Assembly (NCBI RefSeq): GCF_001677955.1
Contig: NZ_LELA01000065.1
Coordinates: forward strand, 1 to 64,000
DNA: 64,000 nt
Direction of reading: 5' to 3'
From: Chryseobacterium sp. BGARF1
GTDB lineage: Bacteria; Bacteroidota; Bacteroidia; Flavobacteriales; Weeksellaceae
Below are positions 9,051 through 17,856 of the stretch, in pieces. Below the pieces are notes generated by a model, which worked only from the letters and a program-made list of their open reading frames with translations, did not search any database and was not told where the DNA came from. The translations under genes were made by a program, and so were the position numbers. Position 1 is the stretch's first letter. Every line of letters starts with the position of its first letter.

Positions 9051-9905
9051 TTATATTTTTTTGATTGTAACGTTAATATTGTTTGTAGGCTTGCTGTCAA
9101 AGGCTATATAGATATTGTTAGCATCTACTATTTTGATTTTTAATGGGAGTTTGTACAGTGTTACAGTGTCATACGCCTCGCAAACAAAATCATAGCTGTT
9201 TAGGTTATGCGTAAAAAATGAATCGTCCGTGATGATAATCGTTTCCCGTGTTCCAGCTCCTGATTCAATTGCTTGAATTTTATCGTAGACTACATCATTA
9301 AATTGATTTTGAAGATTCAAAGCTCCCCAGCGAGCATAATTGGCTACGAGCTCGACCTTATCATCTTTCGTGTTTCCAACTGAAATTTGCTTTAACAACT
9401 CTATGTCTTCACGGTTTTTCTTAATGAAATTAACTATCTCCTGAAGCTCGTCGAGGTCTAAATCGTTAGATACAAGCATTTCTTTGATTTCTTCAATAGT
9501 TTGATAGCTTCCATTTACTTGCTCACGGAACACTTCAAGCATGCCTATTACCTGTTTTTTCGTATATACATTGCCAATGATTACTGTTTCGTCATCATCT
9601 TCGGAATCGACAACTGCAATATTCGCAAGTCCTAAAGCTTTTTTCCAGCTGATAACATCTGCAGGTAATAAATTACTACCGTCCTTCTTTGCAAGATTTA
9701 TTATTTTTGAATTTACATCGTCTTTAAATCCGTTGAAAATGTTATTGGTAACAGTATTTTCAAAGATAGCTGCAAGTCCTTCAACCTCGTTTAATGGGAT
9801 TTTGTTTTCTTTGTGCCTGAATGAGGCAAATGTTGTTCTAAATTGGTCTTGAGTTGGAATATCTCCGGTCTCAAACCATCCGAAAATCTCTATTAATGAT
9901 GCCAT
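9051..9905 (-). CDS. Fibre-associated tail protein
   Basis: A 284-aa protein in the fibre cluster. The first part is helical, with acidic coiled segments around EVFREQVNGSYQTIEEIKEMLVSNDLDLDEL. The last 55 residues form a beta-rich module shared with the adjacent 466-aa fibre (HNLNSYDF..DTVTLYKLPLKIKI...FDSKPTNNINV). It is probably a baseplate-to-fibre connector or short fibre. I do not recognise a named family. Confidence 0.6.
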   Translation of the reverse strand: MASLIEIFGWFETGDIPTQDQFRTTFASFRHKENKIPLNEVEGLAAIFENTVTNNIFNGFKDDVNSKIINLAKKDGSNLLPADVISWKKALGLANIAVVDSEDDDETVIIGNVYTKKQVIGMLEVFREQVNGSYQTIEEIKEMLVSNDLDLDELQEIVNFIKKNREDIELLKQISVGNTKDDKVELVANYARWGALNLQNQFNDVVYDKIQAIESGAGTRETIIITDDSFFTHNLNSYDFVCEAYDTVTLYKLPLKIKIVDANNIYIAFDSKPTNNINVTIKKI

Positions 9906-9906
9906 G

Positions 9907-10752
9907 CTATTGAAAGTTTGGTTCTATAAAAATTACAATTTCGTAAGGTGGAAGAATTTTAAAGGCTTCATCGTTTCCTACTTGTTCAGATTCGATGTTC
10001 TTCCAGTTCCATTGGTTTCCGCCTCCGTCAAAACCTCCTAATCCTTGATTACCACCATACGGCTGCAAAATCGATGTTCTGACTTTAAATTTCGGCAGGT
10101 TGTTTTTTGATAAGGTGACCGTTTTGGAACCAAATGAAAGTCCAAAACTTGAAAAATCAGGATCAAACTGATTATAACCGAAAACTGTTTTCCCACTTAA
10201 ATCAGTACATTCTTTCCAACCCAAAGGAATTTCAGAAGCGGGCTTCCGAAAGATAAAAGCAACACCGCCATTTTCAATGGGAGCGGTTTTAAATTCCACT
10301 TTTTTCACTCTTTTTTCAAGTGCTTCAAGCGTAATTTTGTCTGCTTTTCCTGCTAAACTTGCCTGAAGGCTTTTGATTGTTTGAAGCTTTACAAATTCAG
10401 TCCACGGAAAAAGATTGGGAGCAACTGCATTTCCGAATTTTACGGTTTTTATTTTCACCAAAACCTTGCTTGTTTGATCTTGAAATGTTTTATAAACCTG
10501 ACTTTCATGGATAAATACATTAGTATCTATTAAGCCACCTTCAAAAACTAATATCTCGCCATTAATTGCAACCACACCTGAATTAACCGTTGTTGTTGAA
10601 CCTGAAACAAAATCACACCCTGAGATAATTGTCATGTGTCCTGCCAAATCTCCAATTGCATCATAAAGCTTTATTGAGTCAACAATCTGAGCCATTAGAT
10701 TATTTGTCAACGGTACACCGCCAGTTTGAAGGAATTCAATGTTAAGTTTCAT
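9907..10752 (-). CDS. Tail-collar-like fibre protein
   Basis: The 281-aa product has a helical and beta N-terminal part and a C-terminal half with IPLGWKECTDLSGKTVFGYN, a motif typical of phage tail collar or short-fibre tips (T4 gp12-like). A glycine-rich loop (GGNQGLGGFDGGGNQ) and ILPPYEIVIFIEP at the end resemble that domain. The gene is 1 bp from each neighbour in the leftward operon. Confidence 0.7.
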   Translation of the reverse strand: MKLNIEFLQTGGVPLTNNLMAQIVDSIKLYDAIGDLAGHMTIISGCDFVSGSTTTVNSGVVAINGEILVFEGGLIDTNVFIHESQVYKTFQDQTSKVLVKIKTVKFGNAVAPNLFPWTEFVKLQTIKSLQASLAGKADKITLEALEKRVKKVEFKTAPIENGGVAFIFRKPASEIPLGWKECTDLSGKTVFGYNQFDPDFSSFGLSFGSKTVTLSKNNLPKFKVRTSILQPYGGNQGLGGFDGGGNQWNWKNIESEQVGNDEAFKILPPYEIVIFIEPNFQ

Positions 10753-10753
10753 A

Positions 10754-11245
10754 TTAAACTATTTGTATTTTGTATTGTTTGCTTTGCAGCATATAATATT
10801 CGATTTCTGCCTTCAACTGAAGTTCGTTTATTCCGGAGTTTGGGATTTTAACAAGAAAATCAAAGTCAGAATAGAGTTCAGCTTCAGTGTATAAGTATAT
10901 TGGGTTTTCATCCCCAAACAGCCACTTTGTTTTTGTTTTAAACTGATCGTCTTCAGCCTCAGTGTAGAGATATTTTTCATCAAACAACACCGCCTTCACA
11001 ATTTCAATCCTTCGTTCCAACGGGTCAAAAATATCATTAAGCCTTTTTTGCATTGAAAACTTTTGACAGGTGGTTTTTAAGCGAATTAAATTCTGTTTAC
11101 GAGCTTTTAAAAACTCATTAAAGAGTAATTCAACAGGCGCAATCATGACTAAAACAATTGCCGTAAAAACTGACATTCTGTTAAATGTCGGAAGCCACTC
11201 AATCGCAAGTTTTCTAAAATCGATATTAAATACTTCATCTTTCAT
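10754..11245 (-). CDS. Putative baseplate or tail protein (gpI position)
   Basis: A 163-aa protein of unknown fold. Residues near 22-40 are hydrophobic (SVFTAIVLVMIAPVELLF), and the rest is charged with two YLYTEAE repeats. It overlaps the upstream baseplate gene by 4 bp. In myophages the gene between gpJ and the fibres is usually gpI, so this is a positional guess only. Confidence 0.4.
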   Translation of the reverse strand: MKDEVFNIDFRKLAIEWLPTFNRMSVFTAIVLVMIAPVELLFNEFLKARKQNLIRLKTTCQKFSMQKRLNDIFDPLERRIEIVKAVLFDEKYLYTEAEDDQFKTKTKWLFGDENPIYLYTEAELYSDFDFLVKIPNSGINELQLKAEIEYYMLQSKQYKIQIV

Positions 11246-12105
11246 GATACATATTGTAAGGCTGTAAAATCTTCTATTTTAAATCTTCCGGACGCTGGAA
11301 TTACTGCCATCGAAACAGGTTGGTACAAGCCATACCCATTTAAAGCGGGATCAATCCATTTGGACTCAATTTGTAGAGTTTGCAAATCAATAACCCCATC
11401 GACTGCCAGTATTGAAGCTTCAAGCTTTTGTATGCTTAGTTCTCCATCAAATGGGAGATTCTTCAGGAAGTTCTCAATTGCAACTTGTACGGGATAAGAT
11501 GCCGTCAAAATTGCCATTCCGGATGCATTTAATACCAAAGGATCAACTTTGATTTTAAAAGCAAATTTTAGCATATCAGGATTATAGTTTAAAACCGTTA
11601 CATGGTCGCCAGCGGGCGAAATTTCTTCTATATATTTAGAAAATGCAATCATCACATCGTTAGGAAAAATTGCATTCAAATCTTCAGGTGCAATTTTTAA
11701 AACAATTTTAGCACGTCCGTTGTCAATTACACGGCTACAAGCGGCATATTTGACAATTTTTGATTCTTCAATTTTTTCATCATTTGCCACAACTTCTACA
11801 TCGTTTTCGATATAGGTGTTTTTAAATTGGTCGCTGTCCTCCACGAGATCAAAGCCGTATTGAAATCGTAAAGCTTCGAAGCGATATCTTCGCAAATTGA
11901 AAACTTTTTGATTAGCAATTAATTCTCTGATCTCCTGAAGGTGTAGCATCGCTGCTAATGAGAAATTATAAAGCACCCAAGCGAACACCTGAAACAATTG
12001 GCTCCACATTGAAGTTTTAGAAGTACTATCTAAACTTACAAGAGCTGTTTTCTTTGCTTTTTCGGCTAATAATTCGGCTAAAATTTGCTCAAATGTTTTA
12101 TTCAT
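11242..12105 (-). CDS. Putative baseplate J-like protein
   Basis: The 287-aa protein sits where gpJ-like baseplate proteins are found, after spike, gp25-like and LysM genes and before the fibre genes. Its N-terminus resembles gpJ-type amino ends (EILAELLAEKAKKTALVSLDSTSKTSMWSQLFQVFAWVLYNF), and its C-terminal half alternates beta strands and helices. The assignment rests on position and general character. Confidence 0.45.
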   Translation of the reverse strand: MNKTFEQILAELLAEKAKKTALVSLDSTSKTSMWSQLFQVFAWVLYNFSLAAMLHLQEIRELIANQKVFNLRRYRFEALRFQYGFDLVEDSDQFKNTYIENDVEVVANDEKIEESKIVKYAACSRVIDNGRAKIVLKIAPEDLNAIFPNDVMIAFSKYIEEISPAGDHVTVLNYNPDMLKFAFKIKVDPLVLNASGMAILTASYPVQVAIENFLKNLPFDGELSIQKLEASILAVDGVIDLQTLQIESKWIDPALNGYGLYQPVSMAVIPASGRFKIEDFTALQYVS

Positions 12106-12107
12106 AT

Positions 12108-12446
12108 CTATGATTTACCGTTAAGCTGTTTATATTTTCCTAATTCTCTTGTAAGGTTTTCAACCTTTCTTTCAAGCTCGTGAATCTGATCAGTTGCTTC
12201 TGAGAATTTTTTGATTACTTCCTGTTTTTCAATTTCTGAAAGATGAAGAGCGGAAATAGCTCTCTCAAGACGTACACCAAGATCATCAACTAATTTTTGA
12301 TAATAGAGTAGTCCCTTATCGAAATTGTCAATTTGCACGCTGTCTACATCAACATTAGCTTTCTTTCTTCCGAAAAACCAACCACCAACCCCGCTTGCTA
12401 CACCGGCTATCAAAAGACCGAAGTTTTCTAAAAATATTTTTTCCAT
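12108..12446 (-). CDS. Small membrane-anchored coiled-coil protein
   Basis: A 112-aa protein with one N-terminal membrane segment (FGLLIAGVASGVGGWFFG, about 8-26) and a long coiled coil (about 60-105, LERKVENLTRELGKYK). Such proteins can be virion assembly chaperones or holin-like or spanin-like factors. It overlaps the upstream LysM gene by 1 bp and lies between tail genes, not near the endolysin. The function is not identified. Confidence 0.5.
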   Translation of the reverse strand: MEKIFLENFGLLIAGVASGVGGWFFGRKKANVDVDSVQIDNFDKGLLYYQKLVDDLGVRLERAISALHLSEIEKQEVIKKFSEATDQIHELERKVENLTRELGKYKQLNGKS

Positions 12447-12754
12447 TATCCAACTTTAAAACTGTTTGAAATTTTCATTATGCCTATTCCTTTAGGCTGT
12501 GGTATTAGTTCTTTTTGTGCCGGTGTTAAACCAGTTGCAGGAATACTGTTACGACCATAAAGACTTTTTAAAACCAAGACGTCTTTTTCGTTATCGTTGT
12601 AAATAATTTCCTGACCTGCTTTTAATGCTTCTGAAGGTGAAGAATTATTTAATATTGCTAATTCAAAAGAGAAGATTACAGAACCATAGAGAGCAATTGA
12701 TACATCCAACCAACTTTGATTCTCATAAACTTTATATGTATTGACCACTGACAT
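12446..12754 (-). CDS. LysM-like tail protein
   Basis: A 102-aa product with a LysM-type layout: TYKVYENQSWLDVSIALYGSVIFSFELAILNN, then LKAGQEIIYN. Small LysM proteins are common between hub and baseplate genes of myophages, where they help bind the tube or the peptidoglycan. It overlaps the gp25-like gene by 23 bp. Confidence 0.65.
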   Translation of the reverse strand: MSVVNTYKVYENQSWLDVSIALYGSVIFSFELAILNNSSPSEALKAGQEIIYNDNEKDVLVLKSLYGRNSIPATGLTPAQKELIPQPKGIGIMKISNSFKVG

Positions 12755-13016
12755 CGATTCCGTTTTCTGTTATTTTCAAATTTTCCAACTGGAAGCCGTC
12801 CGCTGCTAATTGCACTCTGATTTCCCTGTCTAATAATCTTCCGATTACTCCGTTTTTGGCGGATAAAATATTGCAACCCGCTTCGGGATTTAATTTAAAC
12901 TCGCCTTGCTTACTCATCAACATTAATTCTACAGATTGCTCCTGACTGTCGCCAATTACAAAATCTCCGTTTTTAATATCGAGATCATAGTCCTGTGTTA
13001 ATAATAAATCATTCAT
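12732..13016 (-). CDS. gp25-like baseplate wedge protein
   Basis: The chosen start (ATG at 13016) overlaps the previous stop as TAATG, giving 94 aa beginning MNDLLLTQDYDL. The motif DYDLDIKNGDFVIGDSQEQSVELML and the C-terminal REIRVQLAADGFQLENLKI resemble the small gp25 or gpW-type baseplate proteins that initiate sheath assembly. A longer form from 13061 would overlap the upstream gene heavily and is less likely. Confidence 0.6.
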   Translation of the reverse strand: MNDLLLTQDYDLDIKNGDFVIGDSQEQSVELMLMSKQGEFKLNPEAGCNILSAKNGVIGRLLDREIRVQLAADGFQLENLKITENGIDVSGQYI

Positions 13017-13219
13017 TATGTAATTTTTCCCTGTGTTAAGATTCCGCCATTTGGAGGACAAATTCCGGTCACAGTTGCATCTTGTAATAGAGATTTTACA
13101 ACTTCATAAATTGCCTCTACAAGAAAATCCAAAGATTCATCCGCTGAAGTAATATTATTACGAGCCTGTTGTAGTTTAGCTTTTATGTTTGCTTTTACTT
13201 GATTTTCTGTTAAAGGCAT
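13016..13219 (-). CDS. Small tail protein of unknown function
   Basis: A 67-aa protein, helical in the first 50 residues (NQVKANIKAKLQQARNNITSADESLDFLVEAIYEVV), ending in a glycine- and proline-rich segment. It is coupled to the gp25-like gene by a TAATG overlap and follows the spike gene by 7 bp. No family is recognised. The tight operon packing supports it being real. Confidence 0.6.
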   Translation of the reverse strand: MPLTENQVKANIKAKLQQARNNITSADESLDFLVEAIYEVVKSLLQDATVTGICPPNGGILTQGKIT

Positions 13220-13226
13220 TTTAAAA

Positions 13227-13700
13227 CTATTTTAAAAAGTTATTAAATCGTGTTTCAAGCTGTTTAAAATCCATATCCGTCAATAATTTGATGGTGATTC
13301 CGGAATTGGTTTGAAATACCATATTCCGGCAAGCGGTTATAAAATCGCCCATTAATTTTTTAAGCGTTTCATTTTCTTTTTTTAATAGAAAACCATCTTT
13401 ATCAATCTGCATTTCAACACCTGATATTTTCAGTCTGAATTTCAAAAGCTCGGAAGGATTAACGACGACAGCTATTGTTTTGGTTACAAAAACCACACAT
13501 ACCAATGATCCTGTTTTTGGTTCTAAATACAAACTTCCGTTTTCATCATCGGTCACCAGATAGGCATCAAATATTTCTGAACTACCATCTAACGGTTTTA
13601 AATCAGCTGTTTTGTTTTCCTCATCAACTGACATGACCTCGCATATTTTTGCGTAAATCTCGTCTCCATTACTCGCTAATTTTTGGATAATTTCTTTCAT
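13227..13700 (-). CDS. Baseplate spike-like protein (gpV/gp45 type)
   Basis: A 157-aa protein with an N-terminal OB-like segment (YAKICEVMSVDEENKTADLKPLDGSSEIFDAYLV) followed by beta-rich sequence with MQIDKDGFLLKKENETL, which recalls spike shafts of phages P2 and Mu. Position after the hub and before gp25-like fits the baseplate spike. It shares 1 bp with the hub gene. Confidence 0.55.
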   Translation of the reverse strand: MKEIIQKLASNGDEIYAKICEVMSVDEENKTADLKPLDGSSEIFDAYLVTDDENGSLYLEPKTGSLVCVVFVTKTIAVVVNPSELLKFRLKISGVEMQIDKDGFLLKKENETLKKLMGDFITACRNMVFQTNSGITIKLLTDMDFKQLETRFNNFLK

Positions 13701-14680
13701 TATTTTAAGCTCAGTGGTTGCCCCAACTCAATTTTTTGTCTGTAACCTGACATTCCAAAAGAGGTTTCGTTTTTCTTCACTAAGTAAACACCACTATTGC
13801 CGTCACTGGCTGTAATATCGACCATATCACATTTGTAAATTTCTGGTTGTCCGAAGGTTTCAAAACTCCCTTTAAAACCGCTTTGCTTATACCTGTCTAA
13901 AGCCTGTTGAGCATATTTTTTTAATTCTGTTTCTGTGATTCCGTCAATTCTTATTTTTAAAACATCCCCGTCTTTATCACCGATTTCAATCTCTGTTTTT
14001 TTATGTTTAGCGTTGAAGGTTTGCGCTTCAACTTTTGCACGGATATCTGCTTTGTCACGGTATTCAAAATCTTCTGTAATGAGATTTTTACCGTACATAA
14101 TTTTTACTTTTTTTCTATTGTCAGCCGGATAAGCTAAACCAACGTATAAAACACTTTGGTTATTAATCCTTCTGAAGTAAGAAGAAAGCATTTGCTTTTC
14201 TTTTAATTCCTGTAATTCTTCGGCGACCGTTGCTTTCGTTATTCGCCAATTGCCAACCATAATAGATTTATCGATTAGCGTATATTTTATTCCTGTGGCA
14301 TCCAAAAGATGTTTAAGAATATCGTTTAGCGATGCGTTTTTAAACGCTTTCGGTTTTGCCTTTTGTGTTTTAAGTAGAAACATTCCATCTTCACACTTTA
14401 TCGTGATTGGCACTTTAGCATCTACACTACGTACATACCCCGTAAAACGCACTTGCAAATCATTGTCATAACCTAATTTAACAGTGATTTTATCACCTCT
14501 TTTTACTGGAGGTTTTCCGTTTATCGTAACCGCCTGTTCCCATTTAATTTTTTTAGGAAGTTTAAGTTCACAGGTATCTGTAAGATTTGAAATATCTTCT
14601 ACTAAAAGACATTCTGAAACCTCATTGAAACGCCATATTTTATCGCCTTCAATTGTAATTTCACTGCGTAACTTTAACAT
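13700..14680 (-). CDS. Tail hub protein (gpD/gp44-like)
   Basis: The 326-aa product resembles the hub of contractile tails. It has an early beta region (DTCELKLPKKIKWEQAVTINGKPPVKRGDKITVKLGYDNDLQVRFTGYV in shortened form), a central LNDILKHLLDATGIKYTLID module and a C-terminal SGVYLVKKNETSFGMSGYRQKIELG. Hub proteins close the tube end and hold the spike, the next gene. It overlaps the upstream gene by 20 bp. Confidence 0.7.
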   Translation of the reverse strand: MLKLRSEITIEGDKIWRFNEVSECLLVEDISNLTDTCELKLPKKIKWEQAVTINGKPPVKRGDKITVKLGYDNDLQVRFTGYVRSVDAKVPITIKCEDGMFLLKTQKAKPKAFKNASLNDILKHLLDATGIKYTLIDKSIMVGNWRITKATVAEELQELKEKQMLSSYFRRINNQSVLYVGLAYPADNRKKVKIMYGKNLITEDFEYRDKADIRAKVEAQTFNAKHKKTEIEIGDKDGDVLKIRIDGITETELKKYAQQALDRYKQSGFKGSFETFGQPEIYKCDMVDITASDGNSGVYLVKKNETSFGMSGYRQKIELGQPLSLK

Positions 14681-15299
14681 TGTCTTCCGGTTTTAATTTA
14701 ATTTCGTAAGGTTTATCGCTCAATAAAATCATTTGTATTGACTGCCTGTTACTGTGAGTTTCTTGAGTGAGATAAAAACTTTTAACTACTACGGAATCAA
14801 TATTAAAAATCTTTAAAAAGTCTGATTGTACCTCAAGCGTTTCCGGAAGATTCAATATTTTCTGTAGTTCAATAACCTTATCAATAGGATATTCCAAACT
14901 TGCACCTGTATCATCGCCTTCAGTATAATTGTTTATCCCAGCATCAACTGTAATTGAATAATCACCGTCTGAAATGTATTCTTTAATTGTTCCATTTCTT
15001 CCCTGTAAAGCCGTACTAACAATATTTTTTTCTTGAGTAACCGTGATAATACATTCTATAAATTCAAATTCAGTTATAATTTTGTTTACCTCATCTATAT
15101 AACGTAAAGCCAAAGAAGTCAACCAGCTTTGCCCTTCAAGTTCTTTCAGGCTTTGAAACACTGGATTCCCTTCATTTCCTATGGTTTCAGAGACTTTAAA
15201 AGGTTTTGCGGTTTGCATTCCATAGCGGAAAGCTAAATTCACTGCTGTACCTCTTACCAACTGTTCAGCATTGGGAAAACTATATCTTACTATTTCCAT
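14661..15299 (-). CDS. Tail protein between tape measure and hub (DUF6046-like)
   Basis: A 212-aa protein in the position of Mu gp43 or P2 gpU-type DNA circulation or tail proteins. The central part has GRNGTIKEYISDGDYSITVDAGI, a pattern I associate with Bacteroidota phage tail proteins of the DUF6046 type. It shares 1 bp with the tape measure gene stop and overlaps the hub start. The family name is tentative. Confidence 0.55.
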   Translation of the reverse strand: MEIVRYSFPNAEQLVRGTAVNLAFRYGMQTAKPFKVSETIGNEGNPVFQSLKELEGQSWLTSLALRYIDEVNKIITEFEFIECIITVTQEKNIVSTALQGRNGTIKEYISDGDYSITVDAGINNYTEGDDTGASLEYPIDKVIELQKILNLPETLEVQSDFLKIFNIDSVVVKSFYLTQETHSNRQSIQMILLSDKPYEIKLKPEDNVKVTQ

Positions 15300-17668
15300 T
15301 ATTCAGCAAGTGTAAAATCGGCAGAAGCTGTTAATAATGCTTCTTGTACCATTTGTTTGATTGATTCTTTACTCATGGTAGTACCGTTTTGATTATAGAT
15401 ATTAAGATTCTCTACAAGCTTGGTAATATTTAGATTTCTAACTTTATTGCCGGAATCACCATCACCATCCTTTTTCTTTTTTGCTTTTTTAGCGGCATCA
15501 TCACCAAAAGTTGTTTGCTTCATTGGACTTCCTTTCGCCACGTCAAATATTGATTTATGACTATCGTCTTTTGGAACATCTGTTTTTTCGTCTTTTTTGT
15601 TTTTTTCTGCCTGATCTTTATCAAAACTTGCAGCACCTTTTAAAGCACCTTCAGTATAAGCAACTGAAACATTTTTCATCCCGTCACCGGAAAAGAGTTT
15701 ATTCCATAAATCTTTGATAGGCTTTAGAACTCCTTGAAGTTTATTCATAATTTTATCCAATAACTCAACAATCCATTTCCAAACTCCACTAAACGCATCA
15801 CGTATAGGATTGATGATTGTTTCCGCAATCCAAACACCGAAAGCTCCAAGTAGATTTTTTATCCAGTTCCAGACTTTTCCGATAACCCCAACAACCCAGT
15901 TAAATACGGTTTTTACGGTGTTCCAAATAAGCATGAATGAATTAACAAAAGCTGTATAAATAAACTCTGCAACAGGCTTTATAATTGAATTCCAAACCCA
16001 CGAAATTGCGTCACCAATGCCACTTACAACAACTTTTAAAACTTCCCATATAGAAAGAAATATCGATTTGTAGATATTGAAAATAAACATGGCTATCGGT
16101 TTTAAAATCAAATTCCAAAGCCGGGTCACAAAAACCCCGATATTGTAGAATACCGCTTTTCCAGCTTCCCAAACTCCAAAGAGAATTTCACGAAACTTTC
16201 TTGAGTGATCCCATAATAATTTTATTGCTGCAATAAGAACCACAATACCTGCAATGATCCATCCGATAACAGGAATGTTCATTATTGACAGAGAAAATGC
16301 ATTCACGGCTAAAGTTGCTCTTAAATAACCATTTCCGATAGCTGTAATTGTAGATGCGTAAATACGATTTACAATAGCTCCTATACCCCTACTTGTAGTA
16401 TTTCGAGTTTGTGCGGCTGTATTGGCTTCTGTAGCTGTTGTACTGGCAAAAAGTCTTGGGAAAAACGCTTCCAAAACGGATTTTATGGCTGTTATAGAAT
16501 TAGCAAATTCAGCGGCTGCATTAATAGCCATAACTGTATGTTGGATGTATGGTAAGTAAGCTTCAGTAGCGTTAAATATGGCAATTTTATAATCATCAAT
16601 GATTGCTTTTGCACGATTCATTTTCTCCTGATAGGTTCCCATAATAACAGTCGCCTGATCGGCTGCTGAATTTGTATTTACCATTTTTTTAGCCATTTCG
16701 TCAGTAGCATCAGCTCCCTGAATCATTGCTATACCCGCTGCCATGTTTTCTTTACCGAAAACCTTTGTCATTAATGCGGTATCACCTTGAATTTTTCTAA
16801 GCGTTCTTAATCTGTCAGTTAAAGGAATGGAAGCATTTGCAAGATATTCCGTAGAAATTCCGGCAGCAGCTAATCCGGCAGTGGCATCTTTAGAAGCGAA
16901 ACGACCTTCTGATAATGTTGTTAGAACGTTTCTCAGTGCGATACCGCCCTCACTTCCTTTTTTACCCGCTTTATCCAATAGCTGAATTTGCGCATTCGTT
17001 TCTACGAAGGAAAGACCGGTTGTTTTGGCAACCATTCCGACCTGCTCTAATGCAGACTGTATTTGTGGAAGTTCCGCAGAACCTTCCTGCGCACCAGCTG
17101 ACATAACATTCATCATATCCGCCATGATCTTAGCTGCTGCAATCGGGTCTTTTGTACTAACTCCGAATTGGTTCATCGATGTTGTAAGTACATTGGTCGC
17201 AGCAACGGTATCACCACCCATTTGTTTCGAAAGGATGTTTGAATTTTCACCCATCATTTTCATTGCTTCAGCGCTTTGAGCGATTTCAGGGCTTAATTGT
17301 GACAGAATGAGTTTATAAGATTCTACGTTTTGAGAAACGTCTGTACCAAAGGTTTTTGCTGTGCTTCTTGCAGCCATTTCGATATCTTTCAACCCTTGAC
17401 CAGTAACTCCAGTAATGGCGGAAAGCTCAGCCATGTTGGTATTTAATTTTACACCTGGTGCAATCAGATCATCCATCTGACGCTTCAAAGAGTTGATACC
17501 TTCAGCTGCAAGATTTACAGACAATAATGCTTTGTAGCAATCACCAAAAGCCCTTGTAGTTCTACCGACTGCATCATTAACACCATCCAAACCAAGATTG
17601 ATTTGAGGAAAAATTTGTCCACCATTGGTGGAGAAATTAATGTTATATGTTGCAGTATTCGTTGACAT
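15299..17668 (-). CDS. Tail tape measure protein
   Basis: The 789-aa protein sets tail length. It has the TP901-type core near residues 70-350 (MAELSAITGVTGQGLKDIEMAARSTA, then ATNVLTTSMNQFGVSTKD). Several hydrophobic segments follow between about 455 and 630 (IPVIGWIIAGIVVLIAAIKLLW), including Trp-rich repeats such as VWNSIIKPVAEFI and IWNTVKTVFNWVV. The C-terminus is charged. It lies downstream of the chaperone frameshift genes, as in most long-tailed phages. Confidence 0.9.
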   Translation of the reverse strand: MSTNTATYNINFSTNGGQIFPQINLGLDGVNDAVGRTTRAFGDCYKALLSVNLAAEGINSLKRQMDDLIAPGVKLNTNMAELSAITGVTGQGLKDIEMAARSTAKTFGTDVSQNVESYKLILSQLSPEIAQSAEAMKMMGENSNILSKQMGGDTVAATNVLTTSMNQFGVSTKDPIAAAKIMADMMNVMSAGAQEGSAELPQIQSALEQVGMVAKTTGLSFVETNAQIQLLDKAGKKGSEGGIALRNVLTTLSEGRFASKDATAGLAAAGISTEYLANASIPLTDRLRTLRKIQGDTALMTKVFGKENMAAGIAMIQGADATDEMAKKMVNTNSAADQATVIMGTYQEKMNRAKAIIDDYKIAIFNATEAYLPYIQHTVMAINAAAEFANSITAIKSVLEAFFPRLFASTTATEANTAAQTRNTTSRGIGAIVNRIYASTITAIGNGYLRATLAVNAFSLSIMNIPVIGWIIAGIVVLIAAIKLLWDHSRKFREILFGVWEAGKAVFYNIGVFVTRLWNLILKPIAMFIFNIYKSIFLSIWEVLKVVVSGIGDAISWVWNSIIKPVAEFIYTAFVNSFMLIWNTVKTVFNWVVGVIGKVWNWIKNLLGAFGVWIAETIINPIRDAFSGVWKWIVELLDKIMNKLQGVLKPIKDLWNKLFSGDGMKNVSVAYTEGALKGAASFDKDQAEKNKKDEKTDVPKDDSHKSIFDVAKGSPMKQTTFGDDAAKKAKKKKDGDGDSGNKVRNLNITKLVENLNIYNQNGTTMSKESIKQMVQEALLTASADFTLAE

Positions 17669-17697
17669 TCTGTAACTTCGTTTTAAAGCTTTTGGAA

Positions 17698-17856
17698 ATG
17701 ATAATTTTTGGTTATAAGATCACCCGTTTAGGATGGCTGTTTTTAATCAGCATATTGATTTCGTTAATCAATCCTATCTTTTTTGGAATTTGTTTAGCAG
17801 TATGGATGTTTATTGCTATAATGAATTTTGCTAATAGAATCAGAAAAGGTAATTAG
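17698..17856 (+). CDS. Small membrane protein on the strand opposite the tail operon
   Basis: A 52-aa frame from ATG 17698 has two hydrophobic stretches (LGWLFLISILISLI and FGICLAVWMFIAIMNF) and a basic end (NRIRKGN). It occupies the only gap in the leftward tail operon, between the frameshift extension of the chaperone and the tape measure gene. Its TAG at 17854-17856 overlaps the chaperone-extension TAA (17853-17855) on the other strand. It looks like an inserted accessory gene, possibly for superinfection exclusion. Function and expression are not shown. Confidence 0.45.
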   Translation: MIIFGYKITRLGWLFLISILISLINPIFFGICLAVWMFIAIMNFANRIRKGN

